Assembly (NCBI RefSeq): GCF_025398155.2
Contig: NZ_CP104562.2
Span: 4,836,001-4,900,000 of the forward strand
Reading direction: 5' to 3'
Origin: Roseateles amylovorans
Lineage (GTDB): Bacteria; Pseudomonadota; Gammaproteobacteria; Burkholderiales; Burkholderiaceae_C
DNA length: 64,000 bases
The notes under the pieces are model-generated. The model had not been told where the DNA came from. It made no database searches and saw only the letters and a list, made by a program, of their open reading frames with translations. Position numbers and translations under genes: made by a program. Below, piece after piece: positions 44,108 through 52,662 of this stretch (positions are counted from its first letter, which is position 1; every line of letters starts with the position of its first letter).

Positions 44108-45937
44108 TCAGAAGTTGCGTCCGAACGAGGAGGACGGTGCGCCGCTGAGGCGGAACGTGCCCACCACATCGGCCAGCCGCTGCGCCTGATCCTTCAGGCT
44201 CTCGGCCGCAGCCGCGGATTCCTCGACCAGGGACGCATTCTGCTGCGTCACCTGATCCAGCTGGGCCACCGCCTGGTTGACCTGGCCAATCCCGTGGCTC
44301 TGCTCCAGCGCGGTATGGCTGATCTCGCCGATCATCTGCGTCACACGTTTGACGCTGCCAACCACCTCGCCCATTGTGTCGCCCGCCGACGAGACCTGGC
44401 GGGTGCCGGTCTCGACCCGTTCCACGCTGGCGGTGATCAGCGTCTTGATTTCCTTCGCGGCGCTGGCAGAACGCTGCGCGAGCGCGCGCACCTCGCTGGC
44501 GACGACCGCAAAACCACGTCCCTGCTCGCCCGCCCGTGCCGCTTCCACGGCCGCATTCAACGCCAGGATGTTGGTCTGGAACGCGATCCCATCGATCACG
44601 CCGATGATGTCGCCGATCTGACGGGAACTGGCGCTGATCGCCTCCATCGTGGACACCACCTGTGCCATGGCGGCGCCGCCTTGCTCGGCGACACGGCTGG
44701 CGGAGTCCGCCAGCTCGCGTGCCTGGGCGGCGCTGTCGGCGCTGCTGGCCACGGTGCTGTTGAGCTGCTCCATGGAGCTCGCGGTTTCCTGCAGGTTGCT
44801 GGCGGTCTCTTCGGTGCGCTGGCTCAGGTCGTGGTTGCCCGCCGCAATTTCCCGGGACGCCACCGCAATCGACTGGCTGGTGTCGCGCACCTGCAGCATC
44901 ACCTGCTCGATCTTTTGCACGAACTGATTGAAGCCGCGCGAGATCTCGGCCAGTTCGTCCTCACCCCTGACCTGCAGGCGCTGGCTCAGGTCGCCCTCGC
45001 CGGCGCCGATGTCGTTCATCGCGCGTTTGATGCCGGCCAACCCCTTGAGCAAGGCACCGACAGCTGCCGCAGCGACCAGCGCCGCCGCGAGCGTCACCGC
45101 CACCATCGTCCAGCCTGCATTGCGCAGCACGCTGGACAGCGCGGAGAGCGCTTCCTCGCGCTCCGCCGCAGCCACCAGCACCCAGTCGGTGCCGGGGATG
45201 TCCACCGCCTTCAGGAAATAGCGGTGATCACCGATGGCTGCCATCGTCAGCGCATCCCCATGCGCGGCGGCGATGAGCGGCTCATCCAGCGTGTCCGACA
45301 GTTCCTTGACCGGCTTGAGCGTCAGTGCCGCATCCGGATGCGCGATGATCTTGCCGCTCTTGTCGAGCAGCATCGCAAAGCCGCTGTCGGTCGGCTTGAT
45401 GGCCTTCATGGTGGCGATCACATCATCCAGCGTCACATCAGCGCCGGTGACTGCCTTCACCTCACCGCCGACCTTGACCGCGCTGGCGAAGGTCACCACC
45501 AGCTTCTTGCTCGACGCCGCAACATACGGCGCCGTGATCACCGGCTGGTCGCTGCCGCTGGCGAGCTTGAACCACGGGCGCGCGGTGGGGTCGTAATCTG
45601 CGGCGCGCTGGCGATCGGGGATGGAGATCATCCGCTTGTCGGCGCCGCCGACATAGGCCAGATCCAGCCGGCCGGAATTCAGCGCCTGGGTCAGCGCAGG
45701 ACGCGGATCGTCCAACGCCGCGGCGGGCGCGAGCGCGGCCACCACATCCTTTTGTGTCTTCACCCACGCCGCCACGCCGGCGGCATGAGCGCCTGCAAGT
45801 TCGGTCAGCTGCGACTGGACCTGGCGCCGGGCATGGTCACGCACGGCCCAGTAACTGGCGAAGGTGGCCAGCGCCACGGCGGCCACCACGATCGCGATGC
45901 TGATGGCAATGAGACGGGATTTGATGGTCTTCAACAC
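44108..45937 (-). CDS. Methyl-accepting chemotaxis protein
   Basis: 609 residues. Two membrane helices (about 8-30 and 280-305) bracket a periplasmic dCache-like sensor domain (SISIPDRQ-type loop MISIPDRQRAADYDPTARPWF, typical of Cache domains binding small ligands). HAMP (about 305-360) is followed by the signalling domain with the hairpin tip IDGIAFQTNILALNAAVEAA and RGFAVVASEVRALAQRSA. There is no C-terminal CheR-docking pentapeptide. It begins close to the TetR gene in convergent orientation. Ligand not determinable. Confidence 0.95.
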   Translation of the reverse strand: MLKTIKSRLIAISIAIVVAAVALATFASYWAVRDHARRQVQSQLTELAGAHAAGVAAWVKTQKDVVAALAPAAALDDPRPALTQALNSGRLDLAYVGGADKRMISIPDRQRAADYDPTARPWFKLASGSDQPVITAPYVAASSKKLVVTFASAVKVGGEVKAVTGADVTLDDVIATMKAIKPTDSGFAMLLDKSGKIIAHPDAALTLKPVKELSDTLDEPLIAAAHGDALTMAAIGDHRYFLKAVDIPGTDWVLVAAAEREEALSALSSVLRNAGWTMVAVTLAAALVAAAAVGALLKGLAGIKRAMNDIGAGEGDLSQRLQVRGEDELAEISRGFNQFVQKIEQVMLQVRDTSQSIAVASREIAAGNHDLSQRTEETASNLQETASSMEQLNSTVASSADSAAQARELADSASRVAEQGGAAMAQVVSTMEAISASSRQIGDIIGVIDGIAFQTNILALNAAVEAARAGEQGRGFAVVASEVRALAQRSASAAKEIKTLITASVERVETGTRQVSSAGDTMGEVVGSVKRVTQMIGEISHTALEQSHGIGQVNQAVAQLDQVTQQNASLVEESAAAAESLKDQAQRLADVVGTFRLSGAPSSSFGRNF

Positions 45938-46313
45938 GGTACTTCCTCGCTGGTGGGACTTCGATGTCAGCTGTCAATGACATCCATCAAAGCTGAAACA
46001 AGCGCGGCGAATTCTGCCGATCGCATCGACCAAAACCAAGGGTTAACACCAGCAAAACGAGTGACACGTGAGGAGCTTCACGCCGGCCCAGGCGGCCGCG
46101 CGTCCTTTGTGGCCCGTTCCGTCCGGTTCATGCAGGTTTCTGTCTGTTCCGTGCTGTTCCGTCCTGATAGCGCTTGACCTTGCTCGCAGGGGCCCTCGCC
46201 ACGGTGCGAACCGATCACGCAGGTCGAACCAGGCAGTTTGTCATCGGCACCATGTCGAACGCAGGCTGCATCGCCCAGGCGAGCAGCTCCGGTTCACCTC
46301 AACAGGATTGCGC
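45938..46313. other. Divergent intergenic region between chemoreceptor and deacetylase genes
   Basis: 376 bp with no credible gene. It contains a short run of GTTCCGT-like direct repeats (46147-46170, GTTCCGTGCT, GTTCCGTCCT). No convincing promoter was identified. Confidence 0.45.
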
Positions 46314-47423
46314 ATGACCCACACCCCATCGAAGCCGGACCGCGTGACGTCCACGCCGGCCTCCACGTCCGCATCGCTCTCCATCTCCCGCCGCGACGAT
46401 GATCCGGCCCATTCCGATTTCCTGAGCCGTCGCCATTGCCTGCGGTCCGGCCTGGCGATGGCCGCTGCCGGGGCCTCGATGACCGTGGCGGCTGCCGATC
46501 CCGCAACCGCCGCATCCACCGCAACAGGGACACCCCCCTCGACCGCTCCGGGGGCCATCGTCCGTCCCTCCGCCCAGGGCCGCTTCTGGCCGGAGGGCAT
46601 CCGGCTGGTGATTTCCGTGTCCATGCAGTTCGAAGCCGGCGCACAGACCGAGCATGGCAATGGCTCACCCTATGCGCCGATGAACCCCGCCGACGGCCCC
46701 GACCTGCCTGCGCGCACCTGGTTCGACTATGGATGGCGGGAGGGCATTCCTCGCCTGCTGGACCTGTGGGACCGGCACGGGGTGAAGGTGACCTCGCACA
46801 TGATCGGCCGCGCGGTGGAACTGCAACCGGCGCTGGCCAAGGAAATCGTGTCGCGCGGTCATGAGGCCGCCGCCCATGGACAAACCTGGGAGCCGCACTG
46901 GACGATGACCGAGGCTCAGGAACGGGCCTCCTACCAGGCCAACATCGACGCCATCCAGCGCGCCACCGGCGTGCGGCCGGTCGGCTTCAATGCCTACTGG
47001 ATGCGAGGCACGCCGCGTACGCTGGGGGTGCTGCAATCCCTCGGCTTCGCCTATCACATCGACGATGTGTCCGCCGACGAACCGATGCTCACCGAGGTCC
47101 ATGGCAAGCCGTTCGGCATCGTCCCGTACACCTTGCGCTGCAATGACATTGCACGGCTCGGTGCAGAAGGTCCCATGACGGCCGCCGCCTTCGCCCAGGA
47201 ACTGAAGGACGAGTTCGACGTGCTGTACGAAGAGGCGGGACGGCGCCGTCGGATGATGTCGGTCTCCACCCACGATCGCATTGGCGGCACACCCGCCCGC
47301 GTCAAGGCGCTGGGCGATTTCCTGCGCCATGCCGCGTCCCATCCCGGTGTCGCGTTCGTGCGCAAGGATCAGATTGCCCGATGGGCGCTGGAGCTGCCGA
47401 ACGTGCCGCGCAAGCGCAGCTGA
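46314..47423 (+). CDS. Polysaccharide deacetylase-like (NodB-fold, PuuE-related) exported protein
   Basis: 369 residues from the ATG at 46314. A twin-arginine-like SRRHCLRSGLAMAAAGA segment near residue 40 suggests Tat export. The NodB fold is seen in WPEGIRLVISVSMQFEAGA, RLLDLWDRHGVKVTSHMIGRAVE, ELQPALAKEIVSRGHEAAAHG and the ligand-like SVSTHDRIGG. The first canonical Asp-Asp metal motif is replaced by SMQFEAG, a PuuE/allantoinase-like form. Likely acts on N-acylated or ring-amide substrates; specificity unknown. Monocistronic. Confidence 0.82.
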   Translation: MTHTPSKPDRVTSTPASTSASLSISRRDDDPAHSDFLSRRHCLRSGLAMAAAGASMTVAAADPATAASTATGTPPSTAPGAIVRPSAQGRFWPEGIRLVISVSMQFEAGAQTEHGNGSPYAPMNPADGPDLPARTWFDYGWREGIPRLLDLWDRHGVKVTSHMIGRAVELQPALAKEIVSRGHEAAAHGQTWEPHWTMTEAQERASYQANIDAIQRATGVRPVGFNAYWMRGTPRTLGVLQSLGFAYHIDDVSADEPMLTEVHGKPFGIVPYTLRCNDIARLGAEGPMTAAAFAQELKDEFDVLYEEAGRRRRMMSVSTHDRIGGTPARVKALGDFLRHAASHPGVAFVRKDQIARWALELPNVPRKRS

Positions 47424-47524
47424 ATCCATCGCCCCCGCCGCATGACGGCGCGCCCTCACCGGCGTGCCGTCTCAGCCCCTCATGTCGACGCGAAGCCGGC
47501 TCGAAGCTGCCGGAGCGCGGCGAT

Positions 47525-48598
47525 TCAGTTCGATTCCTTGATCAGCCGGCCCGAGGCTGCCTGCAGCGGTCGCGCGTTCATCGGATAGAGCCGGCTGAAG
47601 ATCGCGATCTGCTGGGTCGACAGTTGCACCGGTTGGCGGAAGACCATCCACAACACGCCCTCAGTGCAGGGCGGGGTGGTCTGCGAGCCCATGTAGGTGA
47701 AGTAGCCGCGGTCCTTGGGCAGCAACTGATTGAGGTCGATGGGCACCGGCGCTTCGTAGGTGTCGCCCTTCTCCAGCGGCAGATAGTTCCAGACGGTCTG
47801 GATCAGCGACTGGTCCTGGCCCCGCTCCAGCAGCACCGAGATCATCGCCACGCGGCCATCGGCGTCCTTGTGGGTGAGATGGGCGACCATGTCGTACTGG
47901 CGGCCGTTGATGCGTTCCTCGCTGGGGCGATGGAAGTGGAACTCCTGGAGCTCATAGCGGCGCCCCATGATCTCGATGACATTGCCAGGCGCCACATTCA
48001 CCTGCACCGTGTGGCCGTTGTCCACCACGGCGAACTTGCTGGGCCGGTAATCGAACTGGATCTTTTCCTGATCGACACGGATGGTGTCGCGGATGTCGAT
48101 CGGACTCTGACGGGTTCCGATGGCGCATTGGCGGAACTCCGGCGTCAACTGCCCCCAGCGGTCCGGGGCGCCATCACCGGTGTAGCCCCAGCGAATCTCC
48201 GATTTCGCCGCAGAGGCGGCGACGGCCGCGGTCGCGGCCTTGCCGCCGGCTGCGCGGCGCGACTTCGGATCGTCCTTGGGTTTGTTGGCCGGGATGTTGA
48301 GCTTGAGGCTGCTGACATCGTCACGCAGGCGTTCCGCCAGGCGCCGACGCAACTGCTCGGGCGATTCCTCTGCTGCCGGCGCGGCGGAGGCCGCCGGCGT
48401 GGACGAGGGCTCTGCCGCATGCGCGGGGGACAGCATCGCCCAGGCCAAGGCGATGCCCAGCAGGCTGAATCCGAGCCATGGCATTGCGCCTCGCCACGCG
48501 GACGGACCGGTGGTCAATGAGGCTGGGCGGATGGACACCGCGCGCGGCGCAGCGGAGGGCGCGGCAGACAAACGACCACCACGGGCGCGAAGAGGCAT
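47525..48598 (-). CDS. Alpha-class carbonic anhydrase with long N-terminal extension
   Basis: 357 residues from the ATG at 48598, with AGGAG 7 bases upstream. A basic, disordered N-terminus precedes a hydrophobic export segment ending AHAAE near residue 62. The catalytic domain has WGYTGDGAPDRWGQL, QSPIDIRDT, the zinc ligands in FHFHRPSEE and MVAHLTHKD, and SQTTPPCTEGVLWMV. It interconverts CO2 and bicarbonate in the periplasm. An Ala/Pro-rich linker with a charged helix LRRRLAERLRDDVSS precedes the enzyme. The extension of about 130 residues is longer than usual. Confidence 0.92.
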   Translation of the reverse strand: MPLRARGGRLSAAPSAAPRAVSIRPASLTTGPSAWRGAMPWLGFSLLGIALAWAMLSPAHAAEPSSTPAASAAPAAEESPEQLRRRLAERLRDDVSSLKLNIPANKPKDDPKSRRAAGGKAATAAVAASAAKSEIRWGYTGDGAPDRWGQLTPEFRQCAIGTRQSPIDIRDTIRVDQEKIQFDYRPSKFAVVDNGHTVQVNVAPGNVIEIMGRRYELQEFHFHRPSEERINGRQYDMVAHLTHKDADGRVAMISVLLERGQDQSLIQTVWNYLPLEKGDTYEAPVPIDLNQLLPKDRGYFTYMGSQTTPPCTEGVLWMVFRQPVQLSTQQIAIFSRLYPMNARPLQAASGRLIKESN

Positions 48599-48736
48599 CG
48601 GGAACTCCTGCAGGAAAAAGGGCGCTCCCTGCTTCTTCGGACATTTTGTCGCGGGCTTGAGGCCAGCGCGGGATGACACCCTCATCCAATGAGGCAAGAC
48701 CTCACGAGGGCGCGACCGGCAGCGAGGTCCGCTCGG

Positions 48737-49942
48737 TCAGCCGACTTCCCGCTTGACCCACAGCCAGGCGACCAGGCCGATGCACATCAGCCCCCCGGAG
48801 GTGAGTGCGAGCGACAGCGTCGAATGCATCACCAGCGGGACCAGCAGGCCGGCCACCAGGCCGTTGGCCGCGCTGCCCACGCAGGCTTGAAGCGATGAGG
48901 CCATGCCGCGGCGGTCAGGGGCCTGATCCAGGACCATCAGCGTGACCACGGGCACCATCAGCGCCCAGCCGAAGGCGAAGGCGCTGATCAGCGGGAAGGC
49001 CCAGTACGGACTGGTCGGCAGCGTCAGGTTGCAGACGATGTTGACGATGGAGGTCACCGTCATGATCACGAAGCCGCGCCGGATCTGGTGCCGGGGCTTG
49101 ATCCGGCCGGCCAAGCGTCCGCTGAGGAAAGCGCCGCCCATGATCCCGCCGATGCTGAACAGGAAGAACCAGAAGAACTGGGTGGGTGCCAGGTGCAGGT
49201 GTTCCCCCAGGAACACCGGCGCGGCCAGCACATACAGGAACATGCCGTTGAACGGAATGCCACTGGCCAAGGCCAGCAGCACGAAGCGCCGACTGCCGAC
49301 CAGGCTGCGATAGCCCCGCATCAGGTCCCCGACATGAAACGGCTGCTTGTGGTCCGCATGGAGCGTCTCGGGCAACAGACGCCAGTTCGCAATGAACAAT
49401 GCGGCGCCGACCAGGACCAGGAACCAGAAGATGGCGTGCCAGTCGGCATGGGCGAACAGGAAACCGCCCACCATCGGCGCGATCGCCGGCGCGAGCCCGA
49501 AGAAGATCGTCACCTGGGACATCACCCGCTGCGCTTCGGAGGGCGGGAACATGTCTCGGATGATGGCCCGCGACACCACGACACCGGCCCCGGCGGAAAG
49601 TCCCTGCACCGTGCGCCAGAACACCAGTTGGCCGATGCTGCCGGACAGGGCGCAGCCCATCGACGCCAGGGTGAACACCGCCATGCCGGTGAGCACCACG
49701 GGCCGCCGCCCGAAGCTGTCCGACAGGGCGCCGTGGAACAGGTTCATCACCGCAAACCCGAGCAGGTAGCCGGACAGGGTCTGCTGCATCTCCACCGGCG
49801 TCGCGTTCAGCGCGCGGGCGATGCCGGCGAAGGCCGGCAGGTAGGTGTCGATGGAAAAGGGACCGACGGTGGCCAACGCGGCCAGCAGGATGGACAAGGC
49901 CCAGCGGGGCGCGCGCCACAGTTGGCTGGCTTGAGGGTTCAT
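48737..49942 (-). CDS. Bcr/CflA family multidrug efflux MFS transporter
   Basis: 401 residues with 12 predicted membrane helices. Landmarks are the family start ILLAALATVGPFSIDTYLPAF, the motif-A-like loop GALSDSFGRRPVVLTG, and the motif-C-like GAGVVVSRAIIRD. Drug:H+ antiporter type in the inner membrane; substrate unknown. It is divergent from the oxidoreductase at 50057. Confidence 0.93.
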   Translation of the reverse strand: MNPQASQLWRAPRWALSILLAALATVGPFSIDTYLPAFAGIARALNATPVEMQQTLSGYLLGFAVMNLFHGALSDSFGRRPVVLTGMAVFTLASMGCALSGSIGQLVFWRTVQGLSAGAGVVVSRAIIRDMFPPSEAQRVMSQVTIFFGLAPAIAPMVGGFLFAHADWHAIFWFLVLVGAALFIANWRLLPETLHADHKQPFHVGDLMRGYRSLVGSRRFVLLALASGIPFNGMFLYVLAAPVFLGEHLHLAPTQFFWFFLFSIGGIMGGAFLSGRLAGRIKPRHQIRRGFVIMTVTSIVNIVCNLTLPTSPYWAFPLISAFAFGWALMVPVVTLMVLDQAPDRRGMASSLQACVGSAANGLVAGLLVPLVMHSTLSLALTSGGLMCIGLVAWLWVKREVG

Positions 49943-50056
49943 GCGGGCTCAGACGTGCGTTGGTCGCCCAACCGAAGCGATCGGCGGGGTCGGGGGTCGG
50001 TCAGTGTAGCGGTGGCCCCTACACTGCGGCGACTTTGCGGGCGAGGAGCAATTGCG

Positions 50057-51037
50057 GTGCCGGGTGTGTTGAGCATTGGCGTGATCGGGTTGGGCGTGAT
50101 GGGGCAGCGGATGCTGGCCCGTCTGGCAGGTCATGCGCGACTGCGGGTGACCCGCGTCTGGGATGAGAGCCCGGACGTCATGACCCAGGTGCTGGCTCAC
50201 TATCCGCTGCTGCGTGCCGCGACCAGTGCGGATGCCCTGATCCGTGAGCCGGGTCTTCACGGGCTCTACATCGCCACGCCGCCGGGGCCGCACATCGCGC
50301 TGAGTGAGCAGGCCTTCGATGCCGGTTTGGCGGTGCTATGCGAGAAGCCGCTGACCACCGACTTCGCTGCGGGCCGAGCCTGTATCGCCCGCATCGAGCG
50401 GGAGCGTCGTCGCGCGGCGGTGAACTATTCGCTGGCCTCGTCAGCAGGACTGGCCGCCTTGCAGTTGGCCTTCGGCGCGGCCGCTCGTCGCACCTTGGGC
50501 GCGTTGCTGGAGGTCTCCATCGAACTCCGCTTTGCCGCCTGGCCGCGGCCCTGGCAGACCGACGCGGGGGCTTGGCTCTCGCAGCGACGTGAAGGTGGAT
50601 TCAGCCGCGAGGTGCTGTCTCATTTCATCTTCGTGCTGCAGCGTGTGCTGGGGCCGGCCGAAGTGGTCAGCAGCCGGGTGACCTGGCCCGACGACGGGGT
50701 GAGTTCAGAGACGGCGGTGGACGCCGAGCTGGTCGCAGCCGGTGTGCCGGTGCGCATCCGGGCGGGGCTGGGCGGCGAACGTGCCGACGATAACCGCATG
50801 CTGTGGCGCGCCTCGGAAGGCGAGATCGAATTGCGGGACTGGTTCGGCGCGACCCAGCAGCGTCAAGGCGAACGGATGCACAGCCTGGGCGAGGCGGACA
50901 CCTTGCGGGTCAACGGCATGTCTGACCAATTGGCGCACTGGGCGGCCATGCTGGAAGGGCGATCGCACAGCCTGCCGGGATTTGCGGAGGCCTTGGCGGT
51001 GCAGCGCACGATCGAGGGCCTGCTGGCCGGTCGCTGA
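50057..51037 (+). CDS. Gfo/Idh/MocA family NAD(P)-dependent oxidoreductase
   Basis: 326 residues from a GTG at 50057, chosen because GAGGAG lies 8 bases upstream and no ATG fits. N-terminal Rossmann fold IGVIGLGVMGQRMLARL, the family motif LCEKPLTTD, and the C-terminal domain with HFIFVLQRVLGPAE replacing the usual GxxxDxxxH element. The substrate is probably a sugar or inositol-like compound but cannot be inferred. Followed by rnpB on the opposite strand. Confidence 0.88.
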   Translation: MPGVLSIGVIGLGVMGQRMLARLAGHARLRVTRVWDESPDVMTQVLAHYPLLRAATSADALIREPGLHGLYIATPPGPHIALSEQAFDAGLAVLCEKPLTTDFAAGRACIARIERERRRAAVNYSLASSAGLAALQLAFGAAARRTLGALLEVSIELRFAAWPRPWQTDAGAWLSQRREGGFSREVLSHFIFVLQRVLGPAEVVSSRVTWPDDGVSSETAVDAELVAAGVPVRIRAGLGGERADDNRMLWRASEGEIELRDWFGATQQRQGERMHSLGEADTLRVNGMSDQLAHWAAMLEGRSHSLPGFAEALAVQRTIEGLLAGR

Positions 51038-51137
51038 TCGCCGAGAGCGGGTCGCCGCCTTGCGAGTGGGCGTCACCGACGCCAGAGGTGCCGGCGTGAG
51101 CTTGTGCTGCCTTGTGAGCGATCGACTCGAAATAAAA

Positions 51138-51479
51138 GTGTGAAGCGGGCCGATAGGCCGGATTTTGTGCACGGACGGATTCTTGCGAATCTGTCCATGT
51201 GACCGCCATTCCTCTTGGCCGGACATCACTGCCCGGCTCGGTGCCACCTACCCGCCAGCTCTGCGAGCCGCATCAACGCTGGCCTACTTGGTGTTGCTGC
51301 GCGTAGAGATTGCCCGTTTCACCCGATGCGGGCTTGCACCTGCATCGACTCGTCTCTGTTGCTCTGATCCTCGGCTTACGCCGGGCAGCCGTTAGCTGCT
51401 ACGCCGCTCTATGCAGTCCGGACCTTCCTCCAGTGCCGTGTTTCCACGATCGCACCAGCGGCGGTCTGGCCCGCTTCAC
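51138..51479 (-). ncRNA. rnpB: RNase P RNA
   Basis: Catalytic RNA for tRNA 5' processing. Read on the minus strand, the sequence begins GAAGCGGGCCAGACC, continues GGAGGAAGGTCCGGACTGC (CR I), includes GAGCAACAGAGA, GGTGAAACGGGC and the CCAAGTAGGCC region, and ends ACAAAATCCGGCCTATCGGC (CR V) followed by CCGCTTCA. These match the conserved core of bacterial type A RNase P RNA, and the 5' and 3' ends pair. Length about 342 nt. The exact 3' end is uncertain by a few bases. A -10-like TACAAT lies 7 bp upstream. Confidence 0.93.
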
Positions 51480-51485
51480 GGGTGG

Positions 51486-51491
51486 ATTGTA
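51486..51491 (-). promoter_or_regulatory. Predicted -10 box of rnpB
   Basis: Minus-strand TACAAT, 5/6 to consensus, 7 bp before the predicted RNA 5' end. The -35 position falls inside a dispersed repeat (51493-51571) and has no consensus hexamer. Confidence 0.6.
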
Positions 51492-51492
51492 A

Positions 51493-51571
51493 CCCCCCCT
51501 ACCGCCTGACGGCGGCCCCCCAGGGGGCGAGCAGGGAGCCCGGCAAAGCCGGATCTCCTTGCTCCGCTTGA
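51493..51571. repeat. Dispersed hairpin repeat, copy 3 (upstream of rnpB)
   Basis: Same family as 13041-13146 and 13169-13271: a C-run, ACCGCCTGACGGCGG, CCCCCC-A-GGGGG, GAGCAGGGAG, CCGGC-AAA-GCCGG, TCTCC-T-TGCTC, CGCTTGA. The stem has gained one G on its left arm relative to copy 1. Confidence 0.85.
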
Positions 51572-51582
51572 TATGTCGGGGC

Positions 51583-51640
51583 TTCGCCCCTCGCCCCCTC
51601 GCCCTCTCGCCCTCTCGCCCTCTCGCCTCTCGCCCCTGAC
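51583..51640. repeat. Pyrimidine-rich short tandem repeat
   Basis: Repeated CGCCCTCT units (CTCGCCCCCTCGCCCTCTCG and onward), about six copies of an 8-bp period, directly beyond repeat copy 3. It is non-coding and strand-asymmetric (C/T on plus, G/A on minus). Confidence 0.75.
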
Positions 51641-51733
51641 GCTCTCACGGTCAATGGACCGCATGTGACCTTCATCTTTGGTCAATGCATCACTCTGTCG
51701 AAAAGGGATTGGTTCGATGAAGCATGCGATGTG

Positions 51734-51830
51734 CTCGGTGAGTCGGGACGAGGGATCCGGCGCCCCTGGGAGTGAATGTGAAACGCCTGAACGGACAGGG
51801 GCGCCGGATCTCTCGTCCGTGCGCCGAACG
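51734..51830. repeat. 97-bp palindromic element, copy A
   Basis: Two complementary arms (51744-51768 and 51796-51819) of 24-25 nt flank a 27-nt loop; CGGCGCCCCTG pairs with CAGGGGCGCCG. About 95% identical to copy B at 51921-52017; the loops are identical. It can form a long stem-loop as RNA or a cruciform as DNA. Confidence 0.9.
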
Positions 51831-51920
51831 TGGAACGTGGATCGTGGAATGTGAAACGCGATGCCAGCCCCAACGGTCCTTGCGATAAACAACGAGAGAG
51901 GGGCCCCATCGCCGAAGGAG

Positions 51921-52017
51921 CTCGGTGTCCCGGGACGAGGGATACGGCGCCCCTGGGAGTGAATGTGAAACGCCTGAACGGACAGGGGCGCCGGATCCCT
52001 CGTCCGTGCGCCGAACG
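51921..52017. repeat. 97-bp palindromic element, copy B
   Basis: Arms 51931-51955 and 51983-52006, loop identical to copy A. Five mismatches to copy A over 97 bp, three of them in the outer flank. A partial third trace of the loop core (GAATGTGAAACGC) lies at 51847-51859 between the copies. No gene is credible from 51480 to 52085. Confidence 0.9.
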
Positions 52018-52085
52018 CGGCAGTCAATCCCGCGCACCGCATCGAATCCATGGCGATCGGGCACGTGCATTGCTATCGAAGCGTC

Positions 52086-52550
52086 ATGCAGATCCAGGCC
52101 CTCGACCCCCGCAGCGAAGCTGCCTTGTCCCTGCTGGCGCAGTCCGATGCCTACATGGCCGCGCTGTATCCGCAGGAAAGCAACCATCTGGAGACGCCGC
52201 AGTCTCTGGCGCAGCCGCATGTGCATTTCATTGGCGTGTGGCTGGCGGAATGGCTGGCCGGATGTGGCGCGGTGAAGGTGATCGAGGACGAGCACGGCGC
52301 CTATGGCGAAATCAAGCGCGTGTTCGTGCAGCCTCAGTTCCGGGGCCGCGGCATCTCCAAGGTGGTGATGGAACAACTCGAAATCCATCTGCGCGCGAAG
52401 GGCATCTCCCTTGCACGCTTGGAGACCGGTGTGCACCAACCTGAAGCGCTGGCGCTCTATGAAGGGTTGGGCTATGACCGTCGAGAGCCGTTCGGTCCCT
52501 ATGCGCCAGATCCGCTCTCGGTGTTCATGGAAAAACGCCTGAGCGCATGA
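52086..52550 (+). CDS. GNAT family N-acetyltransferase
   Basis: 154 residues from the ATG at 52086; an in-frame ATG at 52050 would add 12. The acetyl-CoA-binding motif A is KRVFVQPQFRGRGISKVVM (Q/R-x-x-G-x-G/A), followed by ARLETGVHQPEALALYEGLGY. These enzymes transfer an acetyl group from acetyl-CoA to amines; the substrate is unknown. It directly follows the palindromic element copy B, whose end is 68 bp upstream. Confidence 0.9.
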   Translation: MQIQALDPRSEAALSLLAQSDAYMAALYPQESNHLETPQSLAQPHVHFIGVWLAEWLAGCGAVKVIEDEHGAYGEIKRVFVQPQFRGRGISKVVMEQLEIHLRAKGISLARLETGVHQPEALALYEGLGYDRREPFGPYAPDPLSVFMEKRLSA

Positions 52551-52662
52551 ACCGCTGAGCCGCTCCACCCCGGCGACTCCTCCACCACGTCGCAGGACGA
52601 CCCCGGTCCGAGCACAGCCGTTGCCAGTGCACTAGCATGGGCGCCTTTGCTGGAGCGCCCTC

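Noticed and set aside
51734..52017. CRISPR array
   Set aside because: Only two 97-bp copies, each palindromic, with no short regular spacers and no cas genes.
51476..52568. Minus-strand open frames across the repeat region and the GNAT gene
   Set aside because: They encode the palindromic elements twice as a repeated peptide and run antisense to a clear acetyltransferase; no family resemblance.
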